Below, in pieces: positions 9,390 to 19,804 of a DNA stretch of 64,000 nucleotides. Source of the DNA: Anaerofustis stercorihominis. GTDB lineage: Bacteria > Bacillota > Clostridia > Eubacteriales > Anaerofustaceae. Both the position numbers and the translations under genes were made by a program. The notes beneath the pieces were generated by a model. The model searched no databases and was not told the DNA's origin. It was given only the letters and a program-made list of their open reading frames with translations. Within the stretch, counting starts at the first letter, position 1. Each line of letters opens with the position of its first letter. The stretch lies in contig SVCP01000001.1 in assembly GCA_015058295.1 (NCBI GenBank), positions 1-64,000 of the forward strand, in the 5' to 3' direction.

Positions 9390-11153
9390 TTATTTTTGCT
9401 CGGTCTGCTTTATTTCCACAGCTCCCATTTCCTCCGGGGAAACAGCCCCCACGTATACCGTATGCTGATTTGTGTAGATTACCTTTCCTGCAGGTGCTCC
9501 GGCAGGTTTTTTTACATATTTCGCAAATGTATAATCCACCTCCGTTTTTCCGGATTCCCTTCCTTTGGAGTAGAACGCTGCAAGTTTTGCCGCTGCGTCG
9601 AGGGCTTCATCGGGCGCAGTCCCATTTTCTGTGCGGAGTATTACATGGCTTCCGGCAATATCTTTTGTGTGTAGCCATATATCATCTGCTCTTGCCATTT
9701 TGAATGTCAGACGGTCATTCTGGCGGTCGTTTCTGCCTACAAGGATCTCATATTCGCCGAACATCAGCCGCATAGGTGCAGACGGAATATCTTTTTTGAT
9801 GCCTTTTGCGTTTTTGACTTTTATTGTTCCGTGTTTTACAAGCTCTGCGATTATTTCTTCCGCCTGTGATGCGTTTGATGCATTTTTCAGATAGCAAAGC
9901 TGTGAGGACAGGAAATATATTTCGTTTTCGCTCTCTTCAATAAGCTTTTCAAGATGAATGACAGCATTTTTCGCCTTTGTATAAAGCTTAAAGTATCTGT
10001 TTGCGTTTTGTGTGGGATTCAGGTGTGGTTCAAGTGATATTCTGAGCTTGGGCATTCCTTCTTCGTAGTAGTTGTCTACTTCCACTGATGTTTCCCCTTT
10101 TTTCATCAGATGCAGATTTGAAAGAAGTAGAGTTCCCGCAATATTGTATTTTTCCGAATCCTGTGCTTCACTGAGTTCCCTGTTTCTGATTGCGAGCTTA
10201 CTTTCTTCTCTCGAAAGAAGGCTTGCGACTTTTGTGATAATATGCTCGTATCTTTCGGAAATATGTGCTTTTACGCTCTTTGACAGGAAATATTTTTCCG
10301 TCGCAAGGTTCATTGAAGAAATTTTTTCGTGAGTATATTCGTCGAAGATGCTGTAATATACACTTGAGAATTCTTTTACTTTTCCGTCCTCGTCGTAATA
10401 TAAGTATCCGCCTTCTTCGTTAAGTTTTTCCTTTAATGATGTAATAAATTTTTCCGTAAGCTCAGTCACTTCATTTTTTCCGCCGACACTTCTGAGTGTT
10501 CTGTCTTCTTCGTTTATATCGATGAGTATGCTTCTTGCAAGTTGCTTTGAAATTCCGGAGAACGTATTCATGAATGCAGCGGATATGTTTTTGTCTGCGT
10601 TGAAGGATATAATGTCCATACAATCGCTCATATCATAATCGAGCGGGTCGAGTTTGTCGTTCGGAGGAGATACATAATCCCTTTTGGGGAGAACTTCCCT
10701 GTATGAACTTACCGTTGATGAAACATGTTTTATGGAATCGATTATCTTTCCCGTTTCGTCATTGATAAGAATAATATTGCTGTGTTTACCCATTATTTCG
10801 CACACGAGAGACATTTTTATAAGCCTGCCCGCATCGTCGAGATTTTCAACGGAAAATACTAGTATTCGGTCAAACCCTTTCTGGTATACATCCCTGAGCT
10901 GTGCACCGATAAGATATTTTCTCATAAGCATACAAAAGCCCGACGGATTCATAGGATTATCATATTTGTTTGATGTGGTTGATATCCTTGAAAAAGACGG
11001 ATTTGCACATATCTGCACCATGGATTTGTCTTTGTCGGAGAAAAAAAGTATCAGTTCGTCCTTTACAGGCTGATATACTTTGTGTATCCTTGTCCCTGTG
11101 AGTTTTTTTAATTCTTTTGCTATATGATATACTGAAAGGCCATCGTAAGGCAT
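9390..11153 (-). CDS. rqcH: NFACT family protein RqcH (Rqc2 homolog, FbpA-like)
   Basis: MPYDGLSVYHIAKEL...GTRIHKVYQP; C-terminal NFACT-R domain ILVGRNDRQNDRLTFKMARADDIWLHTKDIAGSHVIL. Confidence 0.93.
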   Translation of the reverse strand: MPYDGLSVYHIAKELKKLTGTRIHKVYQPVKDELILFFSDKDKSMVQICANPSFSRISTTSNKYDNPMNPSGFCMLMRKYLIGAQLRDVYQKGFDRILVFSVENLDDAGRLIKMSLVCEIMGKHSNIILINDETGKIIDSIKHVSSTVSSYREVLPKRDYVSPPNDKLDPLDYDMSDCMDIISFNADKNISAAFMNTFSGISKQLARSILIDINEEDRTLRSVGGKNEVTELTEKFITSLKEKLNEEGGYLYYDEDGKVKEFSSVYYSIFDEYTHEKISSMNLATEKYFLSKSVKAHISERYEHIITKVASLLSREESKLAIRNRELSEAQDSEKYNIAGTLLLSNLHLMKKGETSVEVDNYYEEGMPKLRISLEPHLNPTQNANRYFKLYTKAKNAVIHLEKLIEESENEIYFLSSQLCYLKNASNASQAEEIIAELVKHGTIKVKNAKGIKKDIPSAPMRLMFGEYEILVGRNDRQNDRLTFKMARADDIWLHTKDIAGSHVILRTENGTAPDEALDAAAKLAAFYSKGRESGKTEVDYTFAKYVKKPAGAPAGKVIYTNQHTVYVGAVSPEEMGAVEIKQTEQK

Positions 11154-11215
11154 AATTTCACCACCGTAATGTTTATTAATATACTATAATGTATTTTTTC
11201 TCAAAATGCAATTGC

Positions 11216-11887
11216 TCAGTGCACTATCATTCCTGCAAGATACAAAAGTGCAATATGCACCGGATAATATATATAATAGAAGTATTTTTCGAAATTTGTA
11301 CTTTTCATTTTTTTATGATCGTAAAGTGCAATGGGAATAATTGCACTCAGTGCGTATATTTGTATGGATGAGGCCCCAATACTTACGAGGTATATCCCTA
11401 AAGAGAATGCTATGATAGACGGTATCCTGTCTTCAAACATATATGCAAACAGTGGCAGCATACATCCCCAGAAACCGTACATTATATCCAGCGAGATGCA
11501 TATTTTGTTTACTGCATATAAAAATACTGTGTACGAAAGTATTCCGACTATGCCTGCAATTGTGTTTTTCGTAAATATTTTTCTGACTGCATCATATGCG
11601 GTGATTATCCCTACGGATATGATAAATGTCATCATTATGCTGAAATACAGATATCCTTTTTCGAACCAGTACCCCACAAGACATACAGCTTCGCACATCG
11701 CCATCAGAGAAACATATTTTATTCTGCTTGAAGAATACCGGCATCCTTCAGCAACGAAATATGCGAATATGGGAAAAGACATCCTCCCGATGATCCTGAA
11801 AATCCGTTGTGCGGGGAACAGTATCATTCCTATATGGTCTATTGTCATTGTTATAAGTGCAATCAGTTTTAATGTTCTTCTGTTCAT
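11216..11887 (-). CDS. TraX family membrane protein
   Basis: LKLIALITMTIDHIGMILFP...RIIGRMSFPIFAYFVAEG. Confidence 0.88.
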   Translation of the reverse strand: MNRRTLKLIALITMTIDHIGMILFPAQRIFRIIGRMSFPIFAYFVAEGCRYSSSRIKYVSLMAMCEAVCLVGYWFEKGYLYFSIMMTFIISVGIITAYDAVRKIFTKNTIAGIVGILSYTVFLYAVNKICISLDIMYGFWGCMLPLFAYMFEDRIPSIIAFSLGIYLVSIGASSIQIYALSAIIPIALYDHKKMKSTNFEKYFYYIYYPVHIALLYLAGMIVH

Positions 11888-12041
11888 GATATATCCTCTT
11901 TGTGAAATTATACCATATATAAAATCAAAATCATAAAAAACAATCGTATAAGTATAAATATATGCGTTTTTTATATTTTACAGGCAGTCACCGTATAATA
12001 TGCATATAAAAACGGCCGTCAACTGTGTTGACGGCTGCAGG

Positions 12042-13313
12042 TTATCTGTTTTTCTTTCTTTTGCGTCTTTCATTGACGAGAATGTCGTAAATTTCCTCTG
12101 TTGCAAATGAAAGTTTTGTGACTACGTTCTGTTTTGTGGGATAGCAGTAGAGTGAATCATTGAGAGTGGAAATATCCACGCAGTCTTCATGGCGTACATA
12201 GCAGTAATCATATTCTATATGAAGTCCGTACATGGTCTTTGAGTCTCTCGTGATCTCATAATCTTTTCCTCGGTAGTGTCCTGTCACGCTGAATCCTTCC
12301 GTTGTGTGAGTGAGCTTTCCTTTTCCAAGATGCATAAAACGCATAGTTCTCGGAAGAGAATATATATCAACTTCGTCTTCAAAATGATATGTGCCTTCTT
12401 CGATCTGTTTTCGTACCTGCGATCTTTCCCACTCAAACCATTCGGGAGGAGAAGAAAATTCCGTAACTCCGTTGTCTGCAACAAGCTCCCCGAGAGTTGT
12501 CAGTTCCCAGCTTTTGCCGCAGTGTTCACAGAAAAGCTTGCTACCTCTGGAATTCATCTTGCTTTCTGTCATACAGTGCGGACATTGGTAAAGAACTTTG
12601 TGCAGTCCTTCCGCCCTGAAAGGCTCGGTAATGTGGATGTTGTTGTTTTTCTGATATTCGTATTCGTTGTAATACATTTCCTTTTTTATGATTTCATTTA
12701 TTTCGGAAACGCTCATATTTTCTATTTGTTCTTTTGTCAGCACTCTTTTCATTCTGAGATAAAGGGGCACCTTTCTCTTCTTGCGATAATTCCAGAACGG
12801 TGTATGCAGATAATTTCCGTGATGTATACCGATGACGACATCGGCGCCTGCTCTTTTGATCATCAGTCCAAGAGAATCGGGAAGCTTCGCTGTTGTTCCG
12901 ATTGGAGTGTATCTCGCTTCCGGATACATTCCAAGGACAGCTTTGTACTCGTGAAGTACTTTTTTTATAGCTCCGAAAAGACTCATATCTGTGGTGAATT
13001 TTCTCTTGCATATACAGCCTGCAAGGTCCATAAGAAACGGTCTGCGGTAATATCCGTCAATGGTCGCGATGTTATTTATGGAATACGGATAATTTGCAAT
13101 GGCATTTATCTCGAAATCGATAAAATACATATGGTTGCTCAGGTATATATACGGAGCTTTTACATTTTCCATATCGATTTTTTCGATAGTGTAATCTTTT
13201 CTGAGAAGTATTATTCTGCAAAGCGCATATATGATAAAGTTTATGAATTTGCCGACTTTGCGTGGTGGTTTGTCTGTGTTATAGCGGCGGTTGTTTTTAT
13301 AATTGATGTCCAT
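12042..13313 (-). CDS. PlsC-like acyltransferase with a C-terminal zinc ribbon
   Basis: YLSNHMYFIDFEINA, MYPEARYTP; zinc ribbon CPHCMTESKMNSRGSKLFCEHCGKSW. Confidence 0.75.
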   Translation of the reverse strand: MDINYKNNRRYNTDKPPRKVGKFINFIIYALCRIILLRKDYTIEKIDMENVKAPYIYLSNHMYFIDFEINAIANYPYSINNIATIDGYYRRPFLMDLAGCICKRKFTTDMSLFGAIKKVLHEYKAVLGMYPEARYTPIGTTAKLPDSLGLMIKRAGADVVIGIHHGNYLHTPFWNYRKKRKVPLYLRMKRVLTKEQIENMSVSEINEIIKKEMYYNEYEYQKNNNIHITEPFRAEGLHKVLYQCPHCMTESKMNSRGSKLFCEHCGKSWELTTLGELVADNGVTEFSSPPEWFEWERSQVRKQIEEGTYHFEDEVDIYSLPRTMRFMHLGKGKLTHTTEGFSVTGHYRGKDYEITRDSKTMYGLHIEYDYCYVRHEDCVDISTLNDSLYCYPTKQNVVTKLSFATEEIYDILVNERRKRKKNR

Positions 13314-13432
13314 TTCTGCTTCCTTTTTATTTAGTTTTATGTGCTGTATGACACGTATCTCTTCCGATTTATGTTAGCATATTTATTTTTGTTTGTCCAC
13401 AAAATAACTCTACGAAAAAAAGGAGAATATCT

Positions 13433-14053
13433 ATGGACAGAATCCTTTGTCTGCTCATCAGTATGGGTGCACTTATAACTCTTTATGCATATTCGGGGAT
13501 TCCTGAAAGACATTTCAAAAAGACAATGTTTCTTTATTACACAAACATAAGCAATCTTATTGTTGGTGTGTATTTTCTTTTATTGTTTGTTTACAAGCAG
13601 TACGATATTGTATTTCTGTCATTTACGGATATGAGTGCGGTGAGTTTTTCTGTAATGATGATAATTGCGGTGACTTTTCTGGTGTTTCATTTTATCCTTG
13701 TGCCTTACGGACTGAAAAACAGGGAAATAATAAAGCAGATGAACATAAAGTTTACGGAAAGCATTATCCTTCACTACATCATTCCCATTTCCACGGCGGT
13801 TTATTGGTTTTTATATTCGGACAAGAGTTTCAGAGGATTTATTTACGGAATACTCTGGCTCGGTGCGCCGCTTTTATATTTTGTATTCATAATGTACCGT
13901 GCGAAAAACGGCAACATTGAAGGTACGAAAAGCAAATACCCGTATCCTTTTTTAGATATTGACCGCATAGGCAGAAGGCGTTGTGCAGGCAATATTTTTG
14001 CGTTGTTTGTGGTATTTGTTGCTCTCAGTGCGGTAATGTATTATATCAAGTGA
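13433..14053 (+). CDS. Pr6Pr-like integral membrane protein
   Basis: Multiple hydrophobic segments, FLYYTNISNLIVGVYFLLL, FHFILVPYGL. Confidence 0.6.
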   Translation: MDRILCLLISMGALITLYAYSGIPERHFKKTMFLYYTNISNLIVGVYFLLLFVYKQYDIVFLSFTDMSAVSFSVMMIIAVTFLVFHFILVPYGLKNREIIKQMNIKFTESIILHYIIPISTAVYWFLYSDKSFRGFIYGILWLGAPLLYFVFIMYRAKNGNIEGTKSKYPYPFLDIDRIGRRRCAGNIFALFVVFVALSAVMYYIK

Positions 14054-14138
14054 AATAATGATACTTTCCATAAAAAAATACGTCTTATACTACAGGAGAG
14101 GAATTTTCTGTGATAATATGTTTATGGGAGGTATTACT

Positions 14139-15014
14139 ATGAAAAAGAAAAAAATATGCAGTTTTATTCTCGCATTTTTGTTGTTTATGGCACTTCCGAC
14201 AGTGGTTTTAGCTGATTTCGGACCCAAAGATATGGTTGTTATAAATGTAAAGAATTATCCTGAGGGAGAATATTATCTTGATCTTCTGCAGGAGGAGAAG
14301 GGTGATTACGAGAATATAGATATTTCAGAATATGATCCCATACTTCTCGGAAATCTGTGTTCTTACGAATCCGAAGGCTGGTATCCTGCACTTTCCGGCG
14401 GTACAAACATTCCGCTGTTCGGTGAGCTTGAAGGAGAAAAAGACGGAGAGTATATGAAGCATACATTTTCATATTTCGGAGTGCCGTCTACATACCGTAT
14501 AGTCATCGCTACAAAAGACGGTGCTGTCGCATACGAAAGTATTACGAGAAAAAGCCTTCATTCGGGAGTTACTCTTGATTATGAAACGGGAGAAATCACA
14601 TATACGCCGGTATGGGTGGGGTATGCTGCGCAGTATATCTCCACATTTGTTCCCACGCTCATAATCGAAGGGATAATTCTTATTCTCTTAGGATATTCGA
14701 TAAAGAAAAATGCGTTGTTGTTCATTCTGACAAACGCTTTTACGCAGATAATTCTCACTGTTGTTGCAGGAAGGATGCTTATAACGGGAGGATATGTATT
14801 TTCATTCCTGAGATTTTTCCCTGTGGAAATGGCTATCCTTGCCATTGAAACTGTGATATATGTATTTCTTCTCGCAGGTAATGACGCAAAAGAAACGACG
14901 CATACGAGGGGCAGAAAGATACTTTATGCAGTCAGTGCTAATATTATCAGCTGGGGGATAAGTTTATTTTTTGTCAGGTTCCAGTTCGAATGGATAATGG
15001 GTATGCTTATGTGA
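14139..15014 (+). CDS. Hypothetical exported/membrane protein
   Basis: Signal peptide MKKKKICSFILAFLLFMALPTVVLA, C-terminal TM segments, GGGAGG RBS. Confidence 0.6.
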   Translation: MKKKKICSFILAFLLFMALPTVVLADFGPKDMVVINVKNYPEGEYYLDLLQEEKGDYENIDISEYDPILLGNLCSYESEGWYPALSGGTNIPLFGELEGEKDGEYMKHTFSYFGVPSTYRIVIATKDGAVAYESITRKSLHSGVTLDYETGEITYTPVWVGYAAQYISTFVPTLIIEGIILILLGYSIKKNALLFILTNAFTQIILTVVAGRMLITGGYVFSFLRFFPVEMAILAIETVIYVFLLAGNDAKETTHTRGRKILYAVSANIISWGISLFFVRFQFEWIMGMLM

Positions 15015-15113
15015 GTGTTTCCGCCTTGTGGTAAGTACAGGGCGGGATTTTTTTATTGAGTATGAAATGTAAAAGTGATATGATTATCGTAATTAAATAC
15101 ATCGGTGAAATAT

Positions 15114-16016
15114 ATGGAAAAATGCAATTTGTGTCCGAGAGGCTGTAATACATCGAGAAGTGATGGAAAAAAAGGCTACTGCGGACAGACGGATAAAATA
15201 AAAATCGCCCGTGCGGCGGCGCACTATTGGGAAGAGCCGGTTATCTCAGGAGAAAACGGGAGCGGAACGATTTTTTTCAGCGGATGTACCCTTGGATGTG
15301 TGTATTGCCAGAATAACGAAATATCACATGGCGGGAAAGGGAAGGAAATTACTTCCGATGAACTGACGGAGATCTTTTTCCGCCTCAAAGAAGACGGTTG
15401 CCATAATATAAACCTTGTTACGGCGGATCATTTTATGCCTTTCATAATCCCCGCAATAGACAAGGCGAAAAAAGCAGGATTTGATCTTCCTTTTATACTG
15501 AATACGGGAGGATATCTCACAGGGGAGTTTGTTGATTCTCTGAGGGGATATATAGATATATTCCTGACAGATATGAAATATCTTGATGAAAATATTGCGC
15601 AGAGATACTCAAAAGCAAAAGATTATCCACTTTATGCAAAAGAAGCCCTCGCAAGAATGGTAAAAATGCACCCTGTTCCGGAATATGATGACGACGGAAT
15701 GATGAAAAGGGGCGTTGTGGTAAGGCATCTTGTAATGCCCGGACTGGTTGAAGAAAGTAAAAAAGTCCTGCATTATCTTTACAGCACATACGGTGACAGC
15801 ATTATATATTCCATAATGGGACAGTATACTCCATTATCAGAGCATCTTGCGGATTATCCGGAAATAGACAGGAGAATAACGGAAGAAGAATATGACGAAG
15901 TGACTGACTATGCCTGGGATATAGGCATAGAAGATGCTTATATACAGCTTCCGGGGAGTGATACGGAAGATTATATTCCACCGTTCGATCTCACGGGGAC
16001 GGGAGGCGAGTTATGA
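15114..16016 (+). CDS. Radical SAM protein (PflA-like)
   Basis: CNLCPRGC..., FFSGCTLGCVYCQN motif. Confidence 0.9.
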   Translation: MEKCNLCPRGCNTSRSDGKKGYCGQTDKIKIARAAAHYWEEPVISGENGSGTIFFSGCTLGCVYCQNNEISHGGKGKEITSDELTEIFFRLKEDGCHNINLVTADHFMPFIIPAIDKAKKAGFDLPFILNTGGYLTGEFVDSLRGYIDIFLTDMKYLDENIAQRYSKAKDYPLYAKEALARMVKMHPVPEYDDDGMMKRGVVVRHLVMPGLVEESKKVLHYLYSTYGDSIIYSIMGQYTPLSEHLADYPEIDRRITEEEYDEVTDYAWDIGIEDAYIQLPGSDTEDYIPPFDLTGTGGEL

Positions 16017-16432
16017 TAAGTGATGTTAAGATCGTGAATGATATAAGTATTGATGATTTTCTGAGCCTGCGTGATTCCGCAGGTTTTCAGAGCCTTACGC
16101 CTCAGCAGGCAGAGCTTGTGCTGAACAATACAACATACATATGTGCCGCTGTTTATGATGGAAAAGTCATAGGTTTCACGAGGCTGTTGTTTGATTTTTG
16201 CACAGATGCGTACCTTACAGATGTTATCGTGTATCCGGAATTTCAGGGAAAGGGAGTAGGAAGCCTGCTTATTGAGAAAAATATAGAGTTTGTTAAAAAC
16301 AGTCCTCTCAAAGGCATAAGGGCTACTGTTATTTTATATGCAAATCCGGGGAAAGAACCTTTTTACGAAAGATTCGGGTTTGAGAATCTGCCTCATGGAA
16401 AGTATGGAAACGGAATGCTTGTGACACTGTAG
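16013..16432 (+). CDS. GNAT family N-acetyltransferase
   Basis: YLTDVIVYPEFQGKGVGSLLIEK; ATG overlaps the preceding stop. Confidence 0.92.
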   Translation: MISDVKIVNDISIDDFLSLRDSAGFQSLTPQQAELVLNNTTYICAAVYDGKVIGFTRLLFDFCTDAYLTDVIVYPEFQGKGVGSLLIEKNIEFVKNSPLKGIRATVILYANPGKEPFYERFGFENLPHGKYGNGMLVTL

Positions 16433-16526
16433 AAATATATCATAAAAATGAAAATGCCGGGCAATGTTCAATTGCCCGGCTTGGTTTATACTGCATTGTA
16501 AAATAAAATTGTCGGCTCAGTTATGT

Positions 16527-16982
16527 TCATGGGGTTATTATCAGTCGATAAAATGAAGGTCTGTCAGGATATGTCTTGTCAGGAGTATTCCATATTTGAG
16601 CACTGTCTGTGTCCCTGATATCCTTCACCGTCAGTTCTTCCGCAGAAATTATGCGACTGTGAATTACCGGGCTTTCTTCGTATTCATAATAATCCGCCAG
16701 CCATACATGCCAGAACTCTATTGTATTCGTATGTTTCAGATTATCTTTTATGTATTTTATAATATTATCAGCCCGTCCGTCTGTATAATACCACTCAAGC
16801 CATACACCGTATTTTTTGTCTGTATAACTCTGAACATCATTGAAAATATGCAGAAAAAAGTTGTCGTCCGCGCCGCCGTCGTATATTGTACCGGTATCTA
16901 TATTGATTTCAAGAGGATAATCCTGTGACGGAGCAATTTCCGGCAGCGGATGATCCGAAGCTATAAATGTACAGACACTCAC
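16527..16982 (-). CDS. Hypothetical protein
   Basis: 151 aa ORF with GGAGGTAA RBS on the minus strand. Confidence 0.6.
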   Translation of the reverse strand: MSVCTFIASDHPLPEIAPSQDYPLEINIDTGTIYDGGADDNFFLHIFNDVQSYTDKKYGVWLEWYYTDGRADNIIKYIKDNLKHTNTIEFWHVWLADYYEYEESPVIHSRIISAEELTVKDIRDTDSAQIWNTPDKTYPDRPSFYRLIITP

Positions 16983-17087
16983 GAATTTACCTCCTTCGGT
17001 TGTTTCTTATTTAACTATATCATAGTTTATGTGCATTAACAACAAATGCCGCAGCAATATGTACTTACTGCGGCATAAATTATTGTT

Positions 17088-17801
17088 TTATACGAATTCA
17101 ACAAGTCCGAAAGCGCCTAATTTATTGTCTATTATTGCTACGGCACCGAGTACACCATCGACGCTTTGTGCAAATTCAAGGGCCCTTGGTATGTCCTCGG
17201 ACTTTTGGATCATGTTGCACACGCTCGTTGCCATTGCATCAGCAAGAAACGCATCGTGGGAGATTATGCTCACGGAGTCAGCTTTTCCGAAGCTGAGTGA
17301 ATGACCGAGTTTTGATGAGGAGGTGCATACAGACAGAGGCATATCTTCTTTTGAAAAATGCAGATTGAGTCTGCCTTTGAATTTATTCTCTCCGGGGTAT
17401 ATGCTGACTATCCTGTCGTGCTGTGATTTTATGTAAAGATCGCCCCCGTTTTCTATGATCAGTTCATCACAGTCAAGCTCTTCCGCAAGTATCTGGGAAA
17501 ATGCACCCGCAACCGCAGCCATCGGACCTACTTTTGCTGCTCTTGCCGCATCTGCCATTCTTATGGCAATGTCCGGTGCATCTTTATACAAAGATATCGG
17601 AGCAAGGGCAGAAGCAAAGCCCTTGTGACGTACGATATATTCTTCAAGAATATTTCTGTATTTTATTATTATTTCTCTTACCGGATCACTCAGATCATTT
17701 TCTGCACCTACATAAAGATCGGTTTCTTTTACGGCAACACGGAAATAGACCAAATTTTCGGAATTCATATTATCACGATAAAATCTTTGCATATTCTTCA
17801 C
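17088..17801 (-). CDS. UPF0280 (ApbE-like) family protein
   Basis: GPMAAVAGAFSQILAEELDCDELIIENGGDLYIKS motif. Confidence 0.85.
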   Translation of the reverse strand: MKNMQRFYRDNMNSENLVYFRVAVKETDLYVGAENDLSDPVREIIIKYRNILEEYIVRHKGFASALAPISLYKDAPDIAIRMADAARAAKVGPMAAVAGAFSQILAEELDCDELIIENGGDLYIKSQHDRIVSIYPGENKFKGRLNLHFSKEDMPLSVCTSSSKLGHSLSFGKADSVSIISHDAFLADAMATSVCNMIQKSEDIPRALEFAQSVDGVLGAVAIIDNKLGAFGLVEFV

Positions 17802-17919
17802 CTCTATGGTATTATATCAGTTGGCAGGGTGAATTTCAAATCCTTCGTTATGAGAATACAAAAACAGGAAAAAGCGTGTGTATTTCATACAAATTTGAGT
17901 AAATTTTTAAACAAAAACC

Positions 17920-17948
17920 TTGCAAATCACAATCAAAACATATATAAT
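17920..17948 (+). promoter_or_regulatory. SigmaA-like promoter of the partial acs cluster
   Basis: TTGCAA-17 nt-TATAAT. Confidence 0.7.
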
Positions 17949-17975
17949 TGTTTAAGCGTGGGCGACTGCGCTGTT

Positions 17976-17996
17976 TGTTGTAATATGATTACAACA
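17976..17996. promoter_or_regulatory. Perfect inverted repeat (candidate operator or RNA hairpin)
   Basis: TGTTGTAAT-ATG-ATTACAACA. Confidence 0.7.
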
Positions 17997-18018
17997 CAAT
18001 TCACAAAGGAGGACCGCA

Positions 18019-18789
18019 ATGACATATACGATTGCTGTGGCAGGCAAAGGAGGAACCGGCAAAACAACATTGTGTGGTTTCATGATTGATTATCTTTGCA
18101 AGACAAAGAAAACGCCTGTGTTGGCAGTTGATGCCGATGCAAACTCAAACCTCAACGAAGTGTTGGGTGTTGAAGTGGAACAGACTCTCGGAGATATCCG
18201 TGAAGAAGTTGCAAGAGCTGAGCTTGCTGTTGTAAGTCCAATTCCCGCAAGCATGTCAAAGATGGACTACATGAATATGAAGTTCTCTCAGGCTCTTATC
18301 GAAGATGACGATTTCGATATGCTCGTAATGGGAAAAACACAGGGCGAAGGTTGCTACTGCTATGTTAACGGAGTTCTTAAAACACAGATCCAGCGTCTTG
18401 TAGGCAACTACAAAACAATGGTTGTTGACAATGAAGCGGGTATGGAACACATCGCAAGAGGAATTCTTCCGAAGATCGATACTTTGTTCCTTATCAGTGA
18501 CTGCTCAAGAAGAGGTATTCAGGCAGTCGGCAGAATTGCTGAGCTTGTAGACAATGTTAACATCAAGGCAAAAAGCGTAAAACTCATCGTGAACAGAGCA
18601 CCGAACGGTGAACTTACTCAGGGTGTAAAAGATGAGATCGCTAAATACAATCTTGATCTTGCAGGTGTTATCCCGCAGGATGACAGTATTTTTGAAGCTG
18701 ACGGAGAAGGTATCCCGACAGCAACACTTTCGGACGAAACACCGTCCAAAAAAGCACTTTGGGAAATTATGGGCAAGCTCGGATTATAA
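18019..18789 (+). CDS. CooC/AcsF-like nickel-insertion ATPase of CODH/ACS
   Basis: Deviant Walker A AVAGKGGTGKTTLCGF, LAVDADANSNLNEVLG, EGCYCYVNGVL. Confidence 0.9.
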   Translation: MTYTIAVAGKGGTGKTTLCGFMIDYLCKTKKTPVLAVDADANSNLNEVLGVEVEQTLGDIREEVARAELAVVSPIPASMSKMDYMNMKFSQALIEDDDFDMLVMGKTQGEGCYCYVNGVLKTQIQRLVGNYKTMVVDNEAGMEHIARGILPKIDTLFLISDCSRRGIQAVGRIAELVDNVNIKAKSVKLIVNRAPNGELTQGVKDEIAKYNLDLAGVIPQDDSIFEADGEGIPTATLSDETPSKKALWEIMGKLGL

Positions 18790-18837
18790 GAGTTTGTGTT
18801 AATAATTTTATATATTTTACAGGGAGGACAACCAAAA

Positions 18838-19779
18838 ATGCCGTTTAAAACATCACCCCAGAAATTTAATGCTGCTATTAACACAGTTGAAATCGGCAGC
18901 GGTGATAAGAAAATTGTACTTGGAGGAGAAAGCGTATATCCGTTCTACTCTTTCGACGCTCCGATCGAAAACAAACCCGTAGTTGGCGTTGAAATTTCAG
19001 ACCTCGGTCTCGAAAACGCAATTGCAGGTATCGCTGAATACTATGCAGGCGCAACAACAATGGCTGAAATCGCTGCTAAAGCTGCAGCTATGCCGGGCGC
19101 TTCATTCGTAGCTCTTACATTTGACGGTGCTGATCCGATCGGCGCTAACAAAACAGCTGAAGAATGTGCAGCAGTAGCTAAAGAAGTAGCTGAAGCTATC
19201 GACCTTCCGCTCGTAGTTTGCGGTTGCGGAAACAACGAAAAAGACGTAGAACTCTTCAATGCTGTATCAGCAGCTCTTGAAGGCAAAAATATCCTCGTTA
19301 TGTCTGCTAAAGAAGATACATACAAAACAGTAGCAGCTTCTGCAGGTCTTGCATATGGCCACAAAGTAGGCGCTGAATCAGCAGTAGACATCAACCTCGC
19401 TAAACAGCTCAACGTTATCATCGGTCAGGTTGGCGTAAACGCAGCTAATATCGTTATGAACGTTGGTACAGCAGCAGCTGGTTACGGTTTCGAATACGTA
19501 GTATCTGCTATGGACAGAATCGAAGCAGCAGCTCTCAGCCAGAACGACGCTATGCTCCAGATGCCGATCATGACACCGGTAGGAAGCCAGGCTTGGGCAG
19601 TTAAAGAATCACTCGTTAGTGAAGCTGATATGCCTGAATGGGGTCCGCAGGACGATCGTGGCGTAAACATGGAAATCTGCACAGCAGTAGCAGCTCTCGC
19701 TTCAGGTTCAAACGCTGTTATTCTCAGACACCCGAAATCAGTAGCTACAGTTGCTAACCTTATTGACGCTTTAATGTAA
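18838..19779 (+). CDS. acsD: CODH/acetyl-CoA synthase delta subunit (corrinoid Fe-S protein small subunit)
   Basis: MPFKTSPQKFNAAINTVEIGSGDKKIVLGGESVYPFYSFDAPIENKPVVGVEI. Confidence 0.93.
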   Translation: MPFKTSPQKFNAAINTVEIGSGDKKIVLGGESVYPFYSFDAPIENKPVVGVEISDLGLENAIAGIAEYYAGATTMAEIAAKAAAMPGASFVALTFDGADPIGANKTAEECAAVAKEVAEAIDLPLVVCGCGNNEKDVELFNAVSAALEGKNILVMSAKEDTYKTVAASAGLAYGHKVGAESAVDINLAKQLNVIIGQVGVNAANIVMNVGTAAAGYGFEYVVSAMDRIEAAALSQNDAMLQMPIMTPVGSQAWAVKESLVSEADMPEWGPQDDRGVNMEICTAVAALASGSNAVILRHPKSVATVANLIDALM

Positions 19780-19804
19780 TTTAATAACGGAGGATATATA
19801 TATA

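Noticed and set aside
12276-13334. 352-aa plus-strand ORF
   Set aside because: Antisense to the acyltransferase gene, whose protein has recognisable motifs; the plus-strand translation is Phe/Cys/His-rich without domain features.
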